Origin: G965279335 sp965279285
GTDB taxonomy: Bacteria; Pseudomonadota; Gammaproteobacteria; DSM-16500
DNA length: 64,000 bases
Assembly: GCA_965279285.1 (NCBI GenBank)
Contig: OZ257148.1
Span: forward strand, 1,116,001-1,180,000
Direction: 5' to 3'
Shown here: one piece after another, positions 1-8,059 of the stretch
Layout of the letters: the number at the start of each line of letters is the position of its first letter
Numbering within the stretch: the first letter of the stretch is position 1
The notes under the pieces: generated by a model
Databases searched by the model: none
Told to the model about the DNA's origin: nothing
What the model saw: the letters and a program-made list of their open reading frames with translations, nothing else
Made by a program: the position numbers and the translations under genes

Positions 1-282
1 GATCATCGTTTGATTGACCGCTCAACTCGTGAAATCGTTGAAACAGCAAAGCGTACCGGCGCGCAAGTTCGTGGGCCGATTCCTTTGCCAACCCAAATTG
101 AACGTTATACCGTGCTGATCTCTCCACATGCGGATAAAGATGCACGTGATCAATATGAGATTCGTACTCACAAACGCGTAGTTGATATCAACCAACCTAC
201 AGACAAAACAATTGATGCTTTAATGAAGCTTGATTTAGCTGCTGGCGTAGATGTTCAAATTAGTGTGGATGCGGAAGATTAA
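1..282 (+). CDS. rpsJ: 30S ribosomal protein S10 (5' truncated by window)
   Basis: S10 sits in the head of the small subunit and, as NusE, pairs with NusB in transcription antitermination. The frame is open from base 1 (Asp-His-Arg-Leu-Ile-Asp) to the stop at 280-282, giving 93 residues. By comparison with the 103-residue E. coli protein about 13 N-terminal residues lie before the window. The TTG at 10 is an internal Leu codon, not the start. The conserved GAQVRGPIPLPT and DARDQYEIRTH segments make the assignment secure. It is the first visible gene of the S10 operon; the operon leader and promoter are outside the window. Confidence 0.97.
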   Translation, partial: DHRLIDRSTREIVETAKRTGAQVRGPIPLPTQIERYTVLISPHADKDARDQYEIRTHKRVVDINQPTDKTIDALMKLDLAAGVDVQISVDAED

Positions 283-324
283 TAATATTTTAAGGCTTTA
301 CATGCCTTCTATGAGGCGATAGAA

Positions 325-987
325 ATGACTATAGGCTTAGTCGGAAAAAAATGTGGTATGAGTCGAGTGTTTACTGAAGATGGTGTTTCTATACCTGTTA
401 CAGTTGTAGAAGTATTACCAAACAGAATAACGCAGATTAAGGTACCTGAAACTGATGGTTATAAGGCGATACAGGTTACAACCGGTGCGCGCAAAAAAAG
501 CCGTCTTCTAAAACCACAAATTGGCCATTTTGCAAAAGCAAATGTTGAGCCAGGTTTAGGGTTATGGGAATTTAGAGCAGCTGATGATCAAAGCATGAGT
601 GATTTTTCACTTGGTTTTGAACTGAAAGCCGATCGTTTTTCTGTAGGTCAAGTCGTTGACGTAACTGGGATCTCTAAAGGTAAAGGTTTTGCTGGAACGA
701 TTAAACGGCATAATTTTACGATGGGTGATGCGACTCACGGTAACTCTTTGTCACACAGAGCACCGGGTTCTATAGGTCAGCGTCAATCTCCAGGTAAAGT
801 ATTTAAGGGTAAAAAGATGTCAGGTCATATGGGGCAAGATACCTGTACGATTCAATCCTTAAAAGTAATACGTGTAGATGCAGATAGAAATCTTTTGCTT
901 ATTAGAGGCTCTATACCTGGTGCTCCTGGGTGTTTTGTAGTAGTTAAACCCACAGTTAAGGTTAAGAAAAAGAGAGGGGATAAGTAA
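325..987 (+). CDS. rplC: 50S ribosomal protein L3
   Basis: L3 is an early-assembly protein of the large subunit whose loop reaches towards the peptidyl-transferase centre. The product is 220 residues, about 11 longer than E. coli L3. It opens with the typical GLVGKKCGMSRVF and contains the conserved central stretch HRAPGSIGQRQSPGKVFKG. A GAGG-type ribosome-binding site lies upstream of the ATG. It follows rpsJ by 42 bases, and its TAA overlaps the rplD ATG by one base (TAATG), so the two are translationally coupled. The extra length is mostly in the middle of the protein and is unremarkable. Confidence 0.97.
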   Translation: MTIGLVGKKCGMSRVFTEDGVSIPVTVVEVLPNRITQIKVPETDGYKAIQVTTGARKKSRLLKPQIGHFAKANVEPGLGLWEFRAADDQSMSDFSLGFELKADRFSVGQVVDVTGISKGKGFAGTIKRHNFTMGDATHGNSLSHRAPGSIGQRQSPGKVFKGKKMSGHMGQDTCTIQSLKVIRVDADRNLLLIRGSIPGAPGCFVVVKPTVKVKKKRGDK

Positions 988-1598
988 TGGAACTGCAATT
1001 AATTGGTTCTAAAACCAAAAAAGTTGACTTGTCTGATGCGGTGTTTGGCTGTGCATTCAACAAACCATTGATACATCAAGTTGTAACTGCATTTCTTGCT
1101 GCTGGCAGAGCAGGCACACAGTCGCAAAAAACGCGCGCAGAAGTTCGTGGTGGTGGAGCAAAGCCATTTCGTCAAAAAGGTGGTGGTCGAGCTCGTGCTG
1201 GAACAATCAGAAGCCCACTTTGGCGTAAGGGCGGCGTTGTTTTCGCGGCACAACCTAGAAGTTATGAGCAAAAAGTAAATAAAAAAATGTATCGTGGTGC
1301 TATTCGTTCAATTTTATCTGAGCTATTGCGAACAGACCGGCTATTGGTGGTTGAAGATTTTACTTTAGAGACACCAAAGACGAAAGGTTTGATTAAAAAA
1401 CTTGAAGATATGAATGTTGGCATGAATGTTTTAATTATCGCAGCTAATGTTGATGAAAAATTATACTTAGCAACACGTAATTTACCTTATGTTGATGTAA
1501 GAGATGTTGCAGCTGTTGACCCCGTTGTTCTCGTGGGTATGCAAAAAGTAGTTATTACTTTAGATGCTATTAAACGGTTTGAGGAGTTGTTGAAATGA
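987..1598 (+). CDS. rplD: 50S ribosomal protein L4
   Basis: L4 binds 23S rRNA domain I and lines the peptide exit tunnel. In E. coli it also represses its own operon at the S10 leader, which is not in this window. The product is 203 residues (E. coli 201) and carries the exit-tunnel loop with EVRGGGAKPFRQKGGGRAR around residues 52-70. The start overlaps the rplC stop by one base and the stop overlaps the rplW start by four bases (ATGA), consistent with coupled translation within the S10 operon. No oddities were seen. Confidence 0.97.
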   Translation: MELQLIGSKTKKVDLSDAVFGCAFNKPLIHQVVTAFLAAGRAGTQSQKTRAEVRGGGAKPFRQKGGGRARAGTIRSPLWRKGGVVFAAQPRSYEQKVNKKMYRGAIRSILSELLRTDRLLVVEDFTLETPKTKGLIKKLEDMNVGMNVLIIAANVDEKLYLATRNLPYVDVRDVAAVDPVVLVGMQKVVITLDAIKRFEELLK

Positions 1599-1888
1599 AA
1601 AATCAGCGCTATTTAAAGATTATTAAGTCTCCTCACTTATCTGAAAAAGCAACAATGGCAGCTGAAAAGCATAATGTACATGTTTTTAAGATTAGTACTG
1701 ATGCAACTAAACCACAAGTTGCAGCCGCAGTTGAATATTTATTTAAAATTAAAGTAAAAGCGGTGCGGATTGTTAATGTGAAAACCAAGCCTAAACGTTT
1801 CGGCACAATTGAAGGTCGAAGTAAAGCATGGAAAAAAGCATACGTAACGTTAGAAGCAGGCCAAAAAATTGAGTTTGCTACTGCATAA
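1595..1888 (+). CDS. rplW: 50S ribosomal protein L23
   Basis: L23 lies at the exit of the polypeptide tunnel and is the docking site for trigger factor and SRP. The product is 97 residues (E. coli 100). It shows the family pattern: an early SPHLSEKAT motif, then KIKVKAVRIVNVKTKPKR on the extended loop. Its ATG overlaps the rplD stop (ATGA). A 45-base spacer separates it from rplB, and no promoter was recognised there. Confidence 0.97.
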   Translation: MKNQRYLKIIKSPHLSEKATMAAEKHNVHVFKISTDATKPQVAAAVEYLFKIKVKAVRIVNVKTKPKRFGTIEGRSKAWKKAYVTLEAGQKIEFATA

Positions 1889-1933
1889 GATGATTAATAG
1901 TATGAATTGTAAGTAAATATTTAAGAGGCATGT

Positions 1934-2761
1934 ATGGCATTAGAAAAATCTAAACCAACCTCTCCAGGTCAGCGGTTTGTCTTAAAAGTCTTTAATAAGG
2001 ACTTACACAAAGGACAGCCTTATGCACCTTTGGTGTCTAAAAAGACAAAAACAGGTGGTCGTAACAACTTAGGCAGAATAACTTGTCGCCATATTGGTGG
2101 TGGGCATAAACAAAAATACCGTTTAATTGATTTTAAGCGTAATAAAGATGGCATAACTGCAAAAGTTGAAAGATTAGAATACGATCCTAATAGAACAGCG
2201 TATATTGCCCTAGTTCTTTATGCTGACGGTGAAAGACGTTATATTGTAGCACCTACTGGATTGGTCGTTGGAGCTGAAATACACTCTGGAGCAGAATCTT
2301 CAATTAAAGTGGGTAATTGTTTACCGCTAGCGAATATTCCAGTTGGTTCAGTGATCCACTGTTTAGAATTAAAGCCAGGCAAAGGGGCTCAAATTGCACG
2401 GAGTGCTGGCACTTCTGTACAGTTAATTGCAAAAGAAGGTATTTATGCTACAGTGCGCTTGCGCTCTGGGGAAATGAGAAAAGTGCCTTCAGAATGTCGT
2501 GCTGTTATTGGTGAAGTCAGTAATTCAGAAAATAACTTACGGTCTTTAGGTAACGCAGGTGCGTCACGTCGTAGAGGCATACGCCCTACAGTACGTGGTG
2601 TAGCAATGAATCCAATCGATCACCCACATGGTGGTGGTGAAGGAAAAACTTCAGGTGGCCGTCATCCAGTCAGCCCTTGGGGAGTACCAACAAAAGGTTA
2701 TAAAACACGTAAGAATAAGCGTACCACGAAGTTTATTGTACATAGACGGAATAAAGGTTAG
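1934..2761 (+). CDS. rplB: 50S ribosomal protein L2
   Basis: L2 is required for subunit association and peptidyl-transferase activity. The product is 275 residues (E. coli 273). The signature HPHGGGEGKTSGG near residue 230 contains the conserved His close to the catalytic centre, and the C-terminus is the usual basic TRKNKRTTKFIVHRR. A purine-rich ribosome-binding site (AAGAGG) precedes the ATG. It lies between rplW and rpsS in standard order. Confidence 0.97.
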   Translation: MALEKSKPTSPGQRFVLKVFNKDLHKGQPYAPLVSKKTKTGGRNNLGRITCRHIGGGHKQKYRLIDFKRNKDGITAKVERLEYDPNRTAYIALVLYADGERRYIVAPTGLVVGAEIHSGAESSIKVGNCLPLANIPVGSVIHCLELKPGKGAQIARSAGTSVQLIAKEGIYATVRLRSGEMRKVPSECRAVIGEVSNSENNLRSLGNAGASRRRGIRPTVRGVAMNPIDHPHGGGEGKTSGGRHPVSPWGVPTKGYKTRKNKRTTKFIVHRRNKG

Positions 2762-2796
2762 TCTTAACGGTTTTTATCATCAACTAAGATGAGGAT

Positions 2797-3087
2797 ATGA
2801 GTGTGCCACGTTCAGTTAAAAAAGGACCATTTGTTGATAAACATTTGATGAAAAAGATAGAAGAAGCTGTCGCATCAAATAATAAGCGTCCCATTAAAAC
2901 CTGGTCTAGAAGATCTATGGTTTTACCAGAAATGGTTGGATTAACTATAGCTGTACATAATGGCAGGCTACATGTGCCAGTTTTTGTAACAGAAAATATG
3001 GTAGGCCATAAGTTAGGAGAGTTTGCAGCGACAAGAACATTCCGAGCGCATTCTGGTGATAAAAAAGTGAAGGGCGATGATAAGTAA
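2797..3087 (+). CDS. rpsS: 30S ribosomal protein S19
   Basis: S19 forms a complex with S13 in the head of the small subunit and contacts the A-site tRNA region. The product is 96 residues (E. coli 92). It starts MSVPRSVKKGPFVDKHL, and the typical GHKLGEFAATRTF is near the C-terminus. The ATG at 2797 has GAGGA upstream, so the extra two residues compared with the usual MPRS start are accepted. It sits between rplB and rplV. Confidence 0.97.
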   Translation: MSVPRSVKKGPFVDKHLMKKIEEAVASNNKRPIKTWSRRSMVLPEMVGLTIAVHNGRLHVPVFVTENMVGHKLGEFAATRTFRAHSGDKKVKGDDK

Positions 3088-3115
3088 CATAGAAATATTG
3101 CAAGGGGGTTAATAA

Positions 3116-3457
3116 ATGGAAGTCGCGGCAAAATTAAGGTCTGCCAGACTATCTGCACAAAAATGCCGGCTTATATGTGATCAGATTCGTGGATTACCTG
3201 TAGATCGTGCTTTAGATGTGTTGAATTTTAGCGTGAAAAAAGCCGCTAGAATGGTAAAAAAAGTTTTGGAATCGGCTATTGCGAATGCAGAACATAATGA
3301 AGGCGCAGACATTGATGAGTTAAAGGTGTTAAAAATCTTTGCTGATCAAGGCTCTACTTATAAGCGCATGCATGCAAGAGCGAAGGGACGTGGCTGTCGT
3401 ATTTTAAAGCCAACCTGCCATATAACGATTGTTGTATCTGACGAGGAGTCAAAGTAA
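3116..3457 (+). CDS. rplV: 50S ribosomal protein L22
   Basis: L22 contacts all domains of 23S rRNA, and its long beta hairpin lines the exit tunnel. The product is 113 residues (E. coli 110). It contains SAQKCRLICDQIRG near the start and the hairpin KRMHARAKGRGCRILKPTCHI near the end. An AAGGGGG ribosome-binding site lies a few bases before the ATG. Its stop overlaps the rpsC start by one base (TAATG). Confidence 0.97.
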   Translation: MEVAAKLRSARLSAQKCRLICDQIRGLPVDRALDVLNFSVKKAARMVKKVLESAIANAEHNEGADIDELKVLKIFADQGSTYKRMHARAKGRGCRILKPTCHITIVVSDEESK

Positions 3458-4140
3458 TGGGCCAAAAAGTACATCCCATAGGCATACGACTAGGTATAGT
3501 AAAAGATTGGTCTTCTAGATGGTATGCACAATCAAAAGATTTTGCTAATACGCTTTGTGCCGATATAAAAGTACGTGCATTTCTTCGTAAGAAGTTAGCT
3601 CTAGCGGGTGTTAGTAGAATTCAGATTGATCGCCCAGCGCGGAATGCAAAAATTACTGTATATACAGCTAGACCGGGTGTCATTATCGGTAAAAGTGGCA
3701 AAGAAATTGAAACATTACGTGATGATGTACAGGCGATAATGAAAGTGCCAGTGCATATTAGTATTGAAGAAGTTCGTAAGCCAGAGCTTGATGCTCAGTT
3801 AGTAGCTGATTCAGTTGCTCAACAGCTAGTCAAACGTGTTATGTTCCGACGAGCAATGAAGAGAGCTGTTGCTACAGCAATGCGTTTAGGCGCAAAAGGA
3901 ATAAAGATTTGTGTCAGTGGTCGATTAGGCGGCGCAGAAATTGCTCGTAGTGAGTGGTATCGCGAAGGTCGAGTTCCATTACATACATTAAGAGCTGATA
4001 TTGATTATGGTTTAGGCGAAGCATTCACGACTTATGGTGTTATTGGTGTAAAAGTTTGGATCTTTAAAGGCGAAATTTTAGGTGATAAAGATCAGGCTGA
4101 AACAACGACTGATAAGACTTCAGATATACAGGAGAAATAA
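3457..4140 (+). CDS. rpsC: 30S ribosomal protein S3
   Basis: S3 sits at the mRNA entry channel and contributes to mRNA helicase activity. The product is 227 residues (E. coli 233). It starts MGQKVHPIGIRLGI, has a type II KH domain with the GxxG loop in IIGKSGKE around residues 76-83, and a C-terminal domain with GRLGGAEIARSEWYREGRVP. The C-terminal tail is Asp/Lys/Thr rich. Its ATG overlaps the rplV stop, and rplP begins two bases after its own stop. Confidence 0.97.
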   Translation: MGQKVHPIGIRLGIVKDWSSRWYAQSKDFANTLCADIKVRAFLRKKLALAGVSRIQIDRPARNAKITVYTARPGVIIGKSGKEIETLRDDVQAIMKVPVHISIEEVRKPELDAQLVADSVAQQLVKRVMFRRAMKRAVATAMRLGAKGIKICVSGRLGGAEIARSEWYREGRVPLHTLRADIDYGLGEAFTTYGVIGVKVWIFKGEILGDKDQAETTTDKTSDIQEK

Positions 4141-4142
4141 GA

Positions 4143-4556
4143 ATGTTGCAGCCGAAGCGAACAAAATATCGTAAACAATTTAAAGGTAGAAATCGTGGTG
4201 TTGCAACACGCGGGAATCGAGTCAGTTTTGGTGAATATGGTTTAAAAGCCGTAGAATTAGGCCGCATTACGGCCCGTCAGATTGAAGCAGCACGTAGAGC
4301 GATGTCGCGACACATAAAACGTGGTGGTAAAATTTGGATTCGTATCTTTCCTGACAAACCAATTTCGAAAAAGCCTTTAGAAGTGCGAATGGGTAGTGGT
4401 AAAGGTAACGTTGAATATTGGGTTGCTCCAGTGCAGCCGGGCGTTATGATGTTTGAAATTGACGGTGTGACTGAAGAGTTAGCACGAGAAGCATTTAAGC
4501 TAGCGGCTGATAAATTACCGATTAAAACTGTATTTGAAATTCGGACGATAATGTGA
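4143..4556 (+). CDS. rplP: 50S ribosomal protein L16
   Basis: L16 organises the A-site tRNA elbow contacts of the large subunit. The product is 137 residues (E. coli 136). It begins MLQPKRTKYRKQFKGRN and has the conserved GGKIWIRIFPDKPISKKP and MGSGKGNVEYWVAPVQPG segments. It follows rpsC by two bases. Its TGA shares its last base with the ATG of rpmC, so reinitiation is likely. Confidence 0.97.
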   Translation: MLQPKRTKYRKQFKGRNRGVATRGNRVSFGEYGLKAVELGRITARQIEAARRAMSRHIKRGGKIWIRIFPDKPISKKPLEVRMGSGKGNVEYWVAPVQPGVMMFEIDGVTEELAREAFKLAADKLPIKTVFEIRTIM

Positions 4557-4753
4557 TGATAGCAAGTGAATTACGTAACAAATCTGTAAAAGAACTTAAT
4601 AATGAGCTTTTAGGCGTATTACAAGAACTTTTTAATATGCAAACACAAAAAGCGATTGGGCAGACAATTCCAACTCATCGTGTAAAAAACGCTAGAAGAG
4701 ATGTTGCTCGTATTAAAACTATTTTACGTGAAAAAGAAGGTGACGCGTTATGA
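4556..4753 (+). CDS. rpmC: 50S ribosomal protein L29
   Basis: L29 is a small two-helix protein next to L23 at the tunnel exit. From the ATG at 4556 the product is 65 residues (E. coli 63), beginning MIASELRNKSVKELNNEL. An in-frame GTG one codon upstream (4553) would add one residue. The ATG is preferred because it gives a TGATG overlap with rplP and matches the family N-terminus. The stop overlaps the rpsQ start by four bases. Confidence 0.94.
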   Translation: MIASELRNKSVKELNNELLGVLQELFNMQTQKAIGQTIPTHRVKNARRDVARIKTILREKEGDAL

Positions 4754-5001
4754 TGCAGCAAGGAAAGGTTGTTAGTAATAAGATGGACAAAACCATCATT
4801 GTTGCTATTGAGCGTAAGGTAAAGCATCCTCTTTATGGGAAGTATATAAAGAAAGCTTCAAAGATTGTTGCACATGATGACAATAACGAATGTCAGATGG
4901 GCGATATGGTGCTTATCAAGCCAAGCCGACCCATTTCTAAGACCAAACATTGGGTTTTGGTAAAAGTTGTCGAAGCGGTAGATAAGGCCGGCGTTGAATA
5001 A
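4750..5001 (+). CDS. rpsQ: 30S ribosomal protein S17
   Basis: S17 is a primary 16S rRNA-binding protein of the small-subunit body. The product is 83 residues (E. coli 84), an OB-fold protein with GKVVSNKMDKTIIVAIERKV at the start and SRPISKTKHWVLVKVVE near the end. Two consecutive ATG codons (4750 and 4753) are possible. The first overlaps the rpmC stop as ATGA. It is the last gene of the S10 operon proper; a 99-base gap with a possible promoter follows. Confidence 0.96.
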   Translation: MMQQGKVVSNKMDKTIIVAIERKVKHPLYGKYIKKASKIVAHDDNNECQMGDMVLIKPSRPISKTKHWVLVKVVEAVDKAGVE

Positions 5002-5032
5002 AAAATAACCAACAATTTTTTCTTCATATTTC

Positions 5033-5060
5033 TTTATTTTTAAAATAAACATGATACTAT
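5033..5060 (+). promoter_or_regulatory. possible spc-operon promoter
   Basis: The 99-base gap between rpsQ and rplN is very A/T rich and holds a TACTAT -10-like hexamer (5055-5060). A weak TTTATT lies 16 bases upstream (5033-5038). E. coli has its spc promoter at the same place, before rplN. The elements here are weak matches, so the call rests mainly on position. Confidence 0.3.
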
Positions 5061-5100
5061 TGGCGGTCTTTGTTTCCGTCAGTAATTTTGGGGTTCGAAT

Positions 5101-5469
5101 ATGATACAAACAGAGTCGATACTAAATGTGGCGGATAATAGCGGCGCCCGAAGCGTGATGTGTATTAAAGTGCTTGGCGGCTCACGTCGTCGTTACGCTG
5201 AAATCGGTGATGTAATTAAAGTCAGTGTTAAAGAAGCAATACCCCGAGGAAAGGTTAAAAAGGGTGAGGTTTTAAACGCAGTGATTGTAAGAACAAGAAA
5301 AGGCGTTAGACGTTCTGATGGATCTCTTATCCGTTTTGATGAAAATGCTGTTGTTTTGTTAAATGGACAAATGCAGCCAATTGGTACCCGTATCTTTGGA
5401 CCCGTAACGCGAGAATTACGCGGGGAAAATTTTATGAAGATTATCTCATTGGCTCCTGAGGTACTTTAA
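5101..5469 (+). CDS. rplN: 50S ribosomal protein L14
   Basis: L14 forms an intersubunit bridge with 16S rRNA helix 44. The product is 122 residues (E. coli 123). It begins MIQTESILNVADNSGARSVM and contains RRYAEIGDVIKVSVKEAIPRG and the conserved GPVTRELR near the end. GGGG lies just upstream of the ATG. It is the first gene of the spc operon. Confidence 0.97.
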   Translation: MIQTESILNVADNSGARSVMCIKVLGGSRRRYAEIGDVIKVSVKEAIPRGKVKKGEVLNAVIVRTRKGVRRSDGSLIRFDENAVVLLNGQMQPIGTRIFGPVTRELRGENFMKIISLAPEVL

Positions 5470-5495
5470 AGAGTTAAACTTAGAGAGTGAACTGT

Positions 5496-5816
5496 ATGAG
5501 AAAGATAAAAAAAGGTGATGAAGTTATTGTTATCACAGGTAAAGATAGAGGCAAAAAAGGCGTAATTTTGTCAGTTTTACAAAATGACAAACTTTTAGTT
5601 GAAGGTATTAATTTAGCTAAAAAGCACGTGAAGGCAAATCCAAACACGGGCGAAAAAGGTGGGATAGTCATGAAAACATTACCCATTCATCGTTCGAATG
5701 TAAAGGTATATGATGCTAGTTCAAGTAAAGGTAGTCGAATTGGTATTAAAATTTTAGATGACGGCCGCAAGGCACGCTATTTTAAATCGACTAATGAATT
5801 AGTTGATGCGCAATAA
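5496..5816 (+). CDS. rplX: 50S ribosomal protein L24
   Basis: L24 initiates assembly of the large subunit by binding the 5' part of 23S rRNA. From the ATG at 5496 the product is 106 residues (E. coli 104), starting MRKIKKGDEVIVITGKDRGK, a KOW motif. An in-frame GTG at 5487 would add three residues. The ATG is chosen because it fits the family start and has AGAGAG seven bases upstream. The gene follows rplN by 26 bases. Confidence 0.95.
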   Translation: MRKIKKGDEVIVITGKDRGKKGVILSVLQNDKLLVEGINLAKKHVKANPNTGEKGGIVMKTLPIHRSNVKVYDASSSKGSRIGIKILDDGRKARYFKSTNELVDAQ

Positions 5817-5826
5817 AAGGTGAAAT

Positions 5827-6378
5827 ATGGCAAGATTGCTTGAGCATTATAGAAAAGAAATAGTTAAAAACCTAATGGGTCGTTTTAGCTATACCTCTGC
5901 TATGCAAGTTCCTCGTATCAAAAAAATAACTTTGAATATGGGTTTAGGCGAAGCGATGGAAGATAAAAAAGTCATTACTTCAGCTATGGCAGATTTAGAA
6001 AAAATCGCGGGTCAAAAACCTGTAACAACGTTAGCACGAAAATCAATTGCTGGCTTTAAAGTTCGTGAAAACTGGCCAATTGGATGCAAAGTAACGTTGC
6101 GTGGCGAAAAGATGTATGAGTTTTTGGATCGTTTAATTACGATTGCTTTACCACGAGTTCGAGACTTTCGTGGTTTAAGTATTAAGTCTTTTGATGGTCG
6201 TGGAAATTATAGCCTAGGCTTTAAAGAACAAATCGTCTTTCCTGAAATTGAATACGATAAAATTGATTCTTTGCGCGGCATGGATATTACAATCACTACA
6301 TCAGCTGGCACAGACAAAGAAGGTCAAGCTTTATTAGAAGCTTTTACTTTTCCATTTAAAGAAAAAAATGCGAGTTAA
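5827..6378 (+). CDS. rplE: 50S ribosomal protein L5
   Basis: L5 binds 5S rRNA in the central protuberance and contacts S13 and the P-site tRNA. The product is 183 residues (E. coli 179). Conserved stretches include KKITLNMGLGEA, GQKPVTTLARKSIAGFK, and the C-terminal DITITTSAGTDKEGQALLEAF. AAGG before the ATG gives the ribosome-binding site. It lies 10 bases after rplX. Confidence 0.97.
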   Translation: MARLLEHYRKEIVKNLMGRFSYTSAMQVPRIKKITLNMGLGEAMEDKKVITSAMADLEKIAGQKPVTTLARKSIAGFKVRENWPIGCKVTLRGEKMYEFLDRLITIALPRVRDFRGLSIKSFDGRGNYSLGFKEQIVFPEIEYDKIDSLRGMDITITTSAGTDKEGQALLEAFTFPFKEKNAS

Positions 6379-6386
6379 GGTAATAT

Positions 6387-6692
6387 ATGGCTAAAATTTC
6401 AATGGTTGAACGCGAAAAGCGTAGAATGCACTTAAGTAATAAGTTTGCAAAAAAGCGTACTGAGCTTAAGGAAGCTATTTGTAATATGAACTTAAGTGAT
6501 GAAGAACGTCTTGTGGCTGAATATCAGTTACAAGCATTACCTAGAGATTCTAGTCGATCTCGTATTCGTAATCGCTGTCGTTTATGTGGTAGATCACGTG
6601 CTTATAATCGACTAACCGGTTTATGTCGAATCCATATGCGTTCAGCAGTAATGAATGGCTTAGTTCCAGGTATGCATAAAGCTAGTTGGTAA
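6387..6692 (+). CDS. rpsN: 30S ribosomal protein S14, long form with zinc-ribbon-like cysteines
   Basis: S14 is a late-assembly protein of the small-subunit head. The product is 101 residues, the same length as the zinc-free E. coli long form, and ends in the conserved HKASW. Unlike E. coli S14 it carries Cys64, Cys67, Cys80 and His83 with spacing x2-x12-x2. That spacing matches the four-cysteine zinc ribbon of the short C+ S14 type, with the last Cys replaced by His. The ligands and spacing are seen directly; zinc binding is inferred. The gene lies between rplE and rpsH. Confidence 0.96.
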   Translation: MAKISMVEREKRRMHLSNKFAKKRTELKEAICNMNLSDEERLVAEYQLQALPRDSSRSRIRNRCRLCGRSRAYNRLTGLCRIHMRSAVMNGLVPGMHKASW

Positions 6693-6710
6693 AATTTAGA
6701 GGTATTTAAA

Positions 6711-7106
6711 ATGTCAATGCAAGATCCAATAGCGGATATGTTAACCCGCATTAGAAATGCACAGGCTGTTGGGGAGCAGATCGTTCAGCTGCCATCATCA
6801 ACAGTAAAAGTAGCTATTCTTAAAGTTTTACAAGAAGAAGGCTATATTGAAGGTTATGAAACGATTGCAACTGATAACAAAAAAGTAACGAAAGTTGCCT
6901 TAAAATATTATCAAGGTAAGTCAGTCATTCAAAAAATTAAACGTATTAGCAAGCCAGGTCTTAGAATATATAGAAATAGCGAAAAGCTACCAACTGTATT
7001 GTCAGGCATGGGTGTTGCGATTATTTCCACCTCAAAAGGTGTAATGAGTGAACGATCTGCCCGCGCGCAAAAATTGGGTGGCGAAGTTTTGTGTATTGTT
7101 GAGTAG
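6711..7106 (+). CDS. rpsH: 30S ribosomal protein S8
   Basis: S8 binds the central domain of 16S rRNA and in E. coli represses the spc operon. The product is 131 residues (E. coli 130). It starts MSMQDPIADMLTRIRNAQ and ends with the conserved GVMSERSARAQKLGGEVLC. It lies 18 bases after rpsN, with a weak GAGG ribosome-binding site upstream. Confidence 0.97.
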   Translation: MSMQDPIADMLTRIRNAQAVGEQIVQLPSSTVKVAILKVLQEEGYIEGYETIATDNKKVTKVALKYYQGKSVIQKIKRISKPGLRIYRNSEKLPTVLSGMGVAIISTSKGVMSERSARAQKLGGEVLCIVE

Positions 7107-7117
7107 GGGATGGATTT

Positions 7118-7684
7118 ATGTCAACGTCAAGAGTAGGTAGAAAACCTGTTGCTATCCCTGCAGGCGTAAAAATAGAAGTCGTTAACGCACAAATCGTTGT
7201 TAATGGTCCTAAAGGTCAGTTGTCCTTTCCACTGCATTGTAACGTTAATGTAGACATTGAAAATGGTCAAATTAATTTTCATCCTAATGCTGAAGGGGGT
7301 TATAACCGCTCAGGAACAGGATCTAAATTACGCAATGCAATTGCAGGTACGACACGGGCTCGTGTTGCTAACATGGTAACCGGCGTTACTCAAGGTTTTG
7401 AGCGCAAGCTTTTGTTAGTTGGTGTTGGTTATAAAGCACAAGCTAAAGGCGATATGTTAGGTTTAACTATTGGCAGATCACATGCTGTGGACTTTATTAT
7501 ACCTAAAGGCATTACAATAGAAACACCTCTACCAACTGAAATAATCGTTAAAGGAATAGATAAACAATTAGTTGGAGAAACGGCCGCAATGATAAGAGCA
7601 AAACGTAAGCCTGAGCCTTATAAAGGTAAAGGGATCCGTTATGCGAATGAAGTCATTGTACGTAAAGAAACGAAGAAGAAATAG
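7118..7684 (+). CDS. rplF: 50S ribosomal protein L6
   Basis: L6 lies near the factor-binding site of the large subunit. The product is 188 residues, about 11 more than E. coli. The extra residues fall around positions 58-80 (between NFHPNAEGG and RARVANMV), in the region joining the two L6 domains' strands. The C-terminal signature PEPYKGKGIRYANEV is intact. GGGG precedes the ATG, and rplR follows after 12 bases. Confidence 0.97.
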   Translation: MSTSRVGRKPVAIPAGVKIEVVNAQIVVNGPKGQLSFPLHCNVNVDIENGQINFHPNAEGGYNRSGTGSKLRNAIAGTTRARVANMVTGVTQGFERKLLLVGVGYKAQAKGDMLGLTIGRSHAVDFIIPKGITIETPLPTEIIVKGIDKQLVGETAAMIRAKRKPEPYKGKGIRYANEVIVRKETKKK

Positions 7685-7696
7685 TAGGGTTGTGAA

Positions 7697-8050
7697 ATGA
7701 TTAATCAAGATTCAAGACAACGCAGAGCCACGCCAACACGTATGCGAATACGTAAGCAAGAAGCAATACGTTTGTGTGTATTTCGAACACCAAGACATAT
7801 TTATGCACAGGTAATCTCAGCGGATGGTGCAAAAGTCATCGTATGTGCATCAACATTGGACAAAGTAATTAAAGGAAAGCAACAAGCAACTGGTAATGTA
7901 GAAGCAGCTAAGTTAGTGGGTCAGCTGGTTGCAAAACGTGCTCTAGAAGCTGGCATTAAAAAAGTTGCATTTGATAGATCGGGATTTAATTACCATGGTC
8001 GTATTAAAGCACTTGCTGATGCGGCTAGAGAAAGTGGACTAGAATTTTAA
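7697..8050 (+). CDS. rplR: 50S ribosomal protein L18
   Basis: L18 binds 5S rRNA with L5 and L25 in the central protuberance. The product is 117 residues, as in E. coli. It has the basic N-terminus (RQRRATPTRMRIRKQE) and the C-terminal KKVAFDRSGFNYHGRIKALADAARE. It lies between rplF and rpsE in the standard spc order. Confidence 0.97.
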   Translation: MINQDSRQRRATPTRMRIRKQEAIRLCVFRTPRHIYAQVISADGAKVIVCASTLDKVIKGKQQATGNVEAAKLVGQLVAKRALEAGIKKVAFDRSGFNYHGRIKALADAARESGLEF

Positions 8051-8059
8051 GGGTGTATT

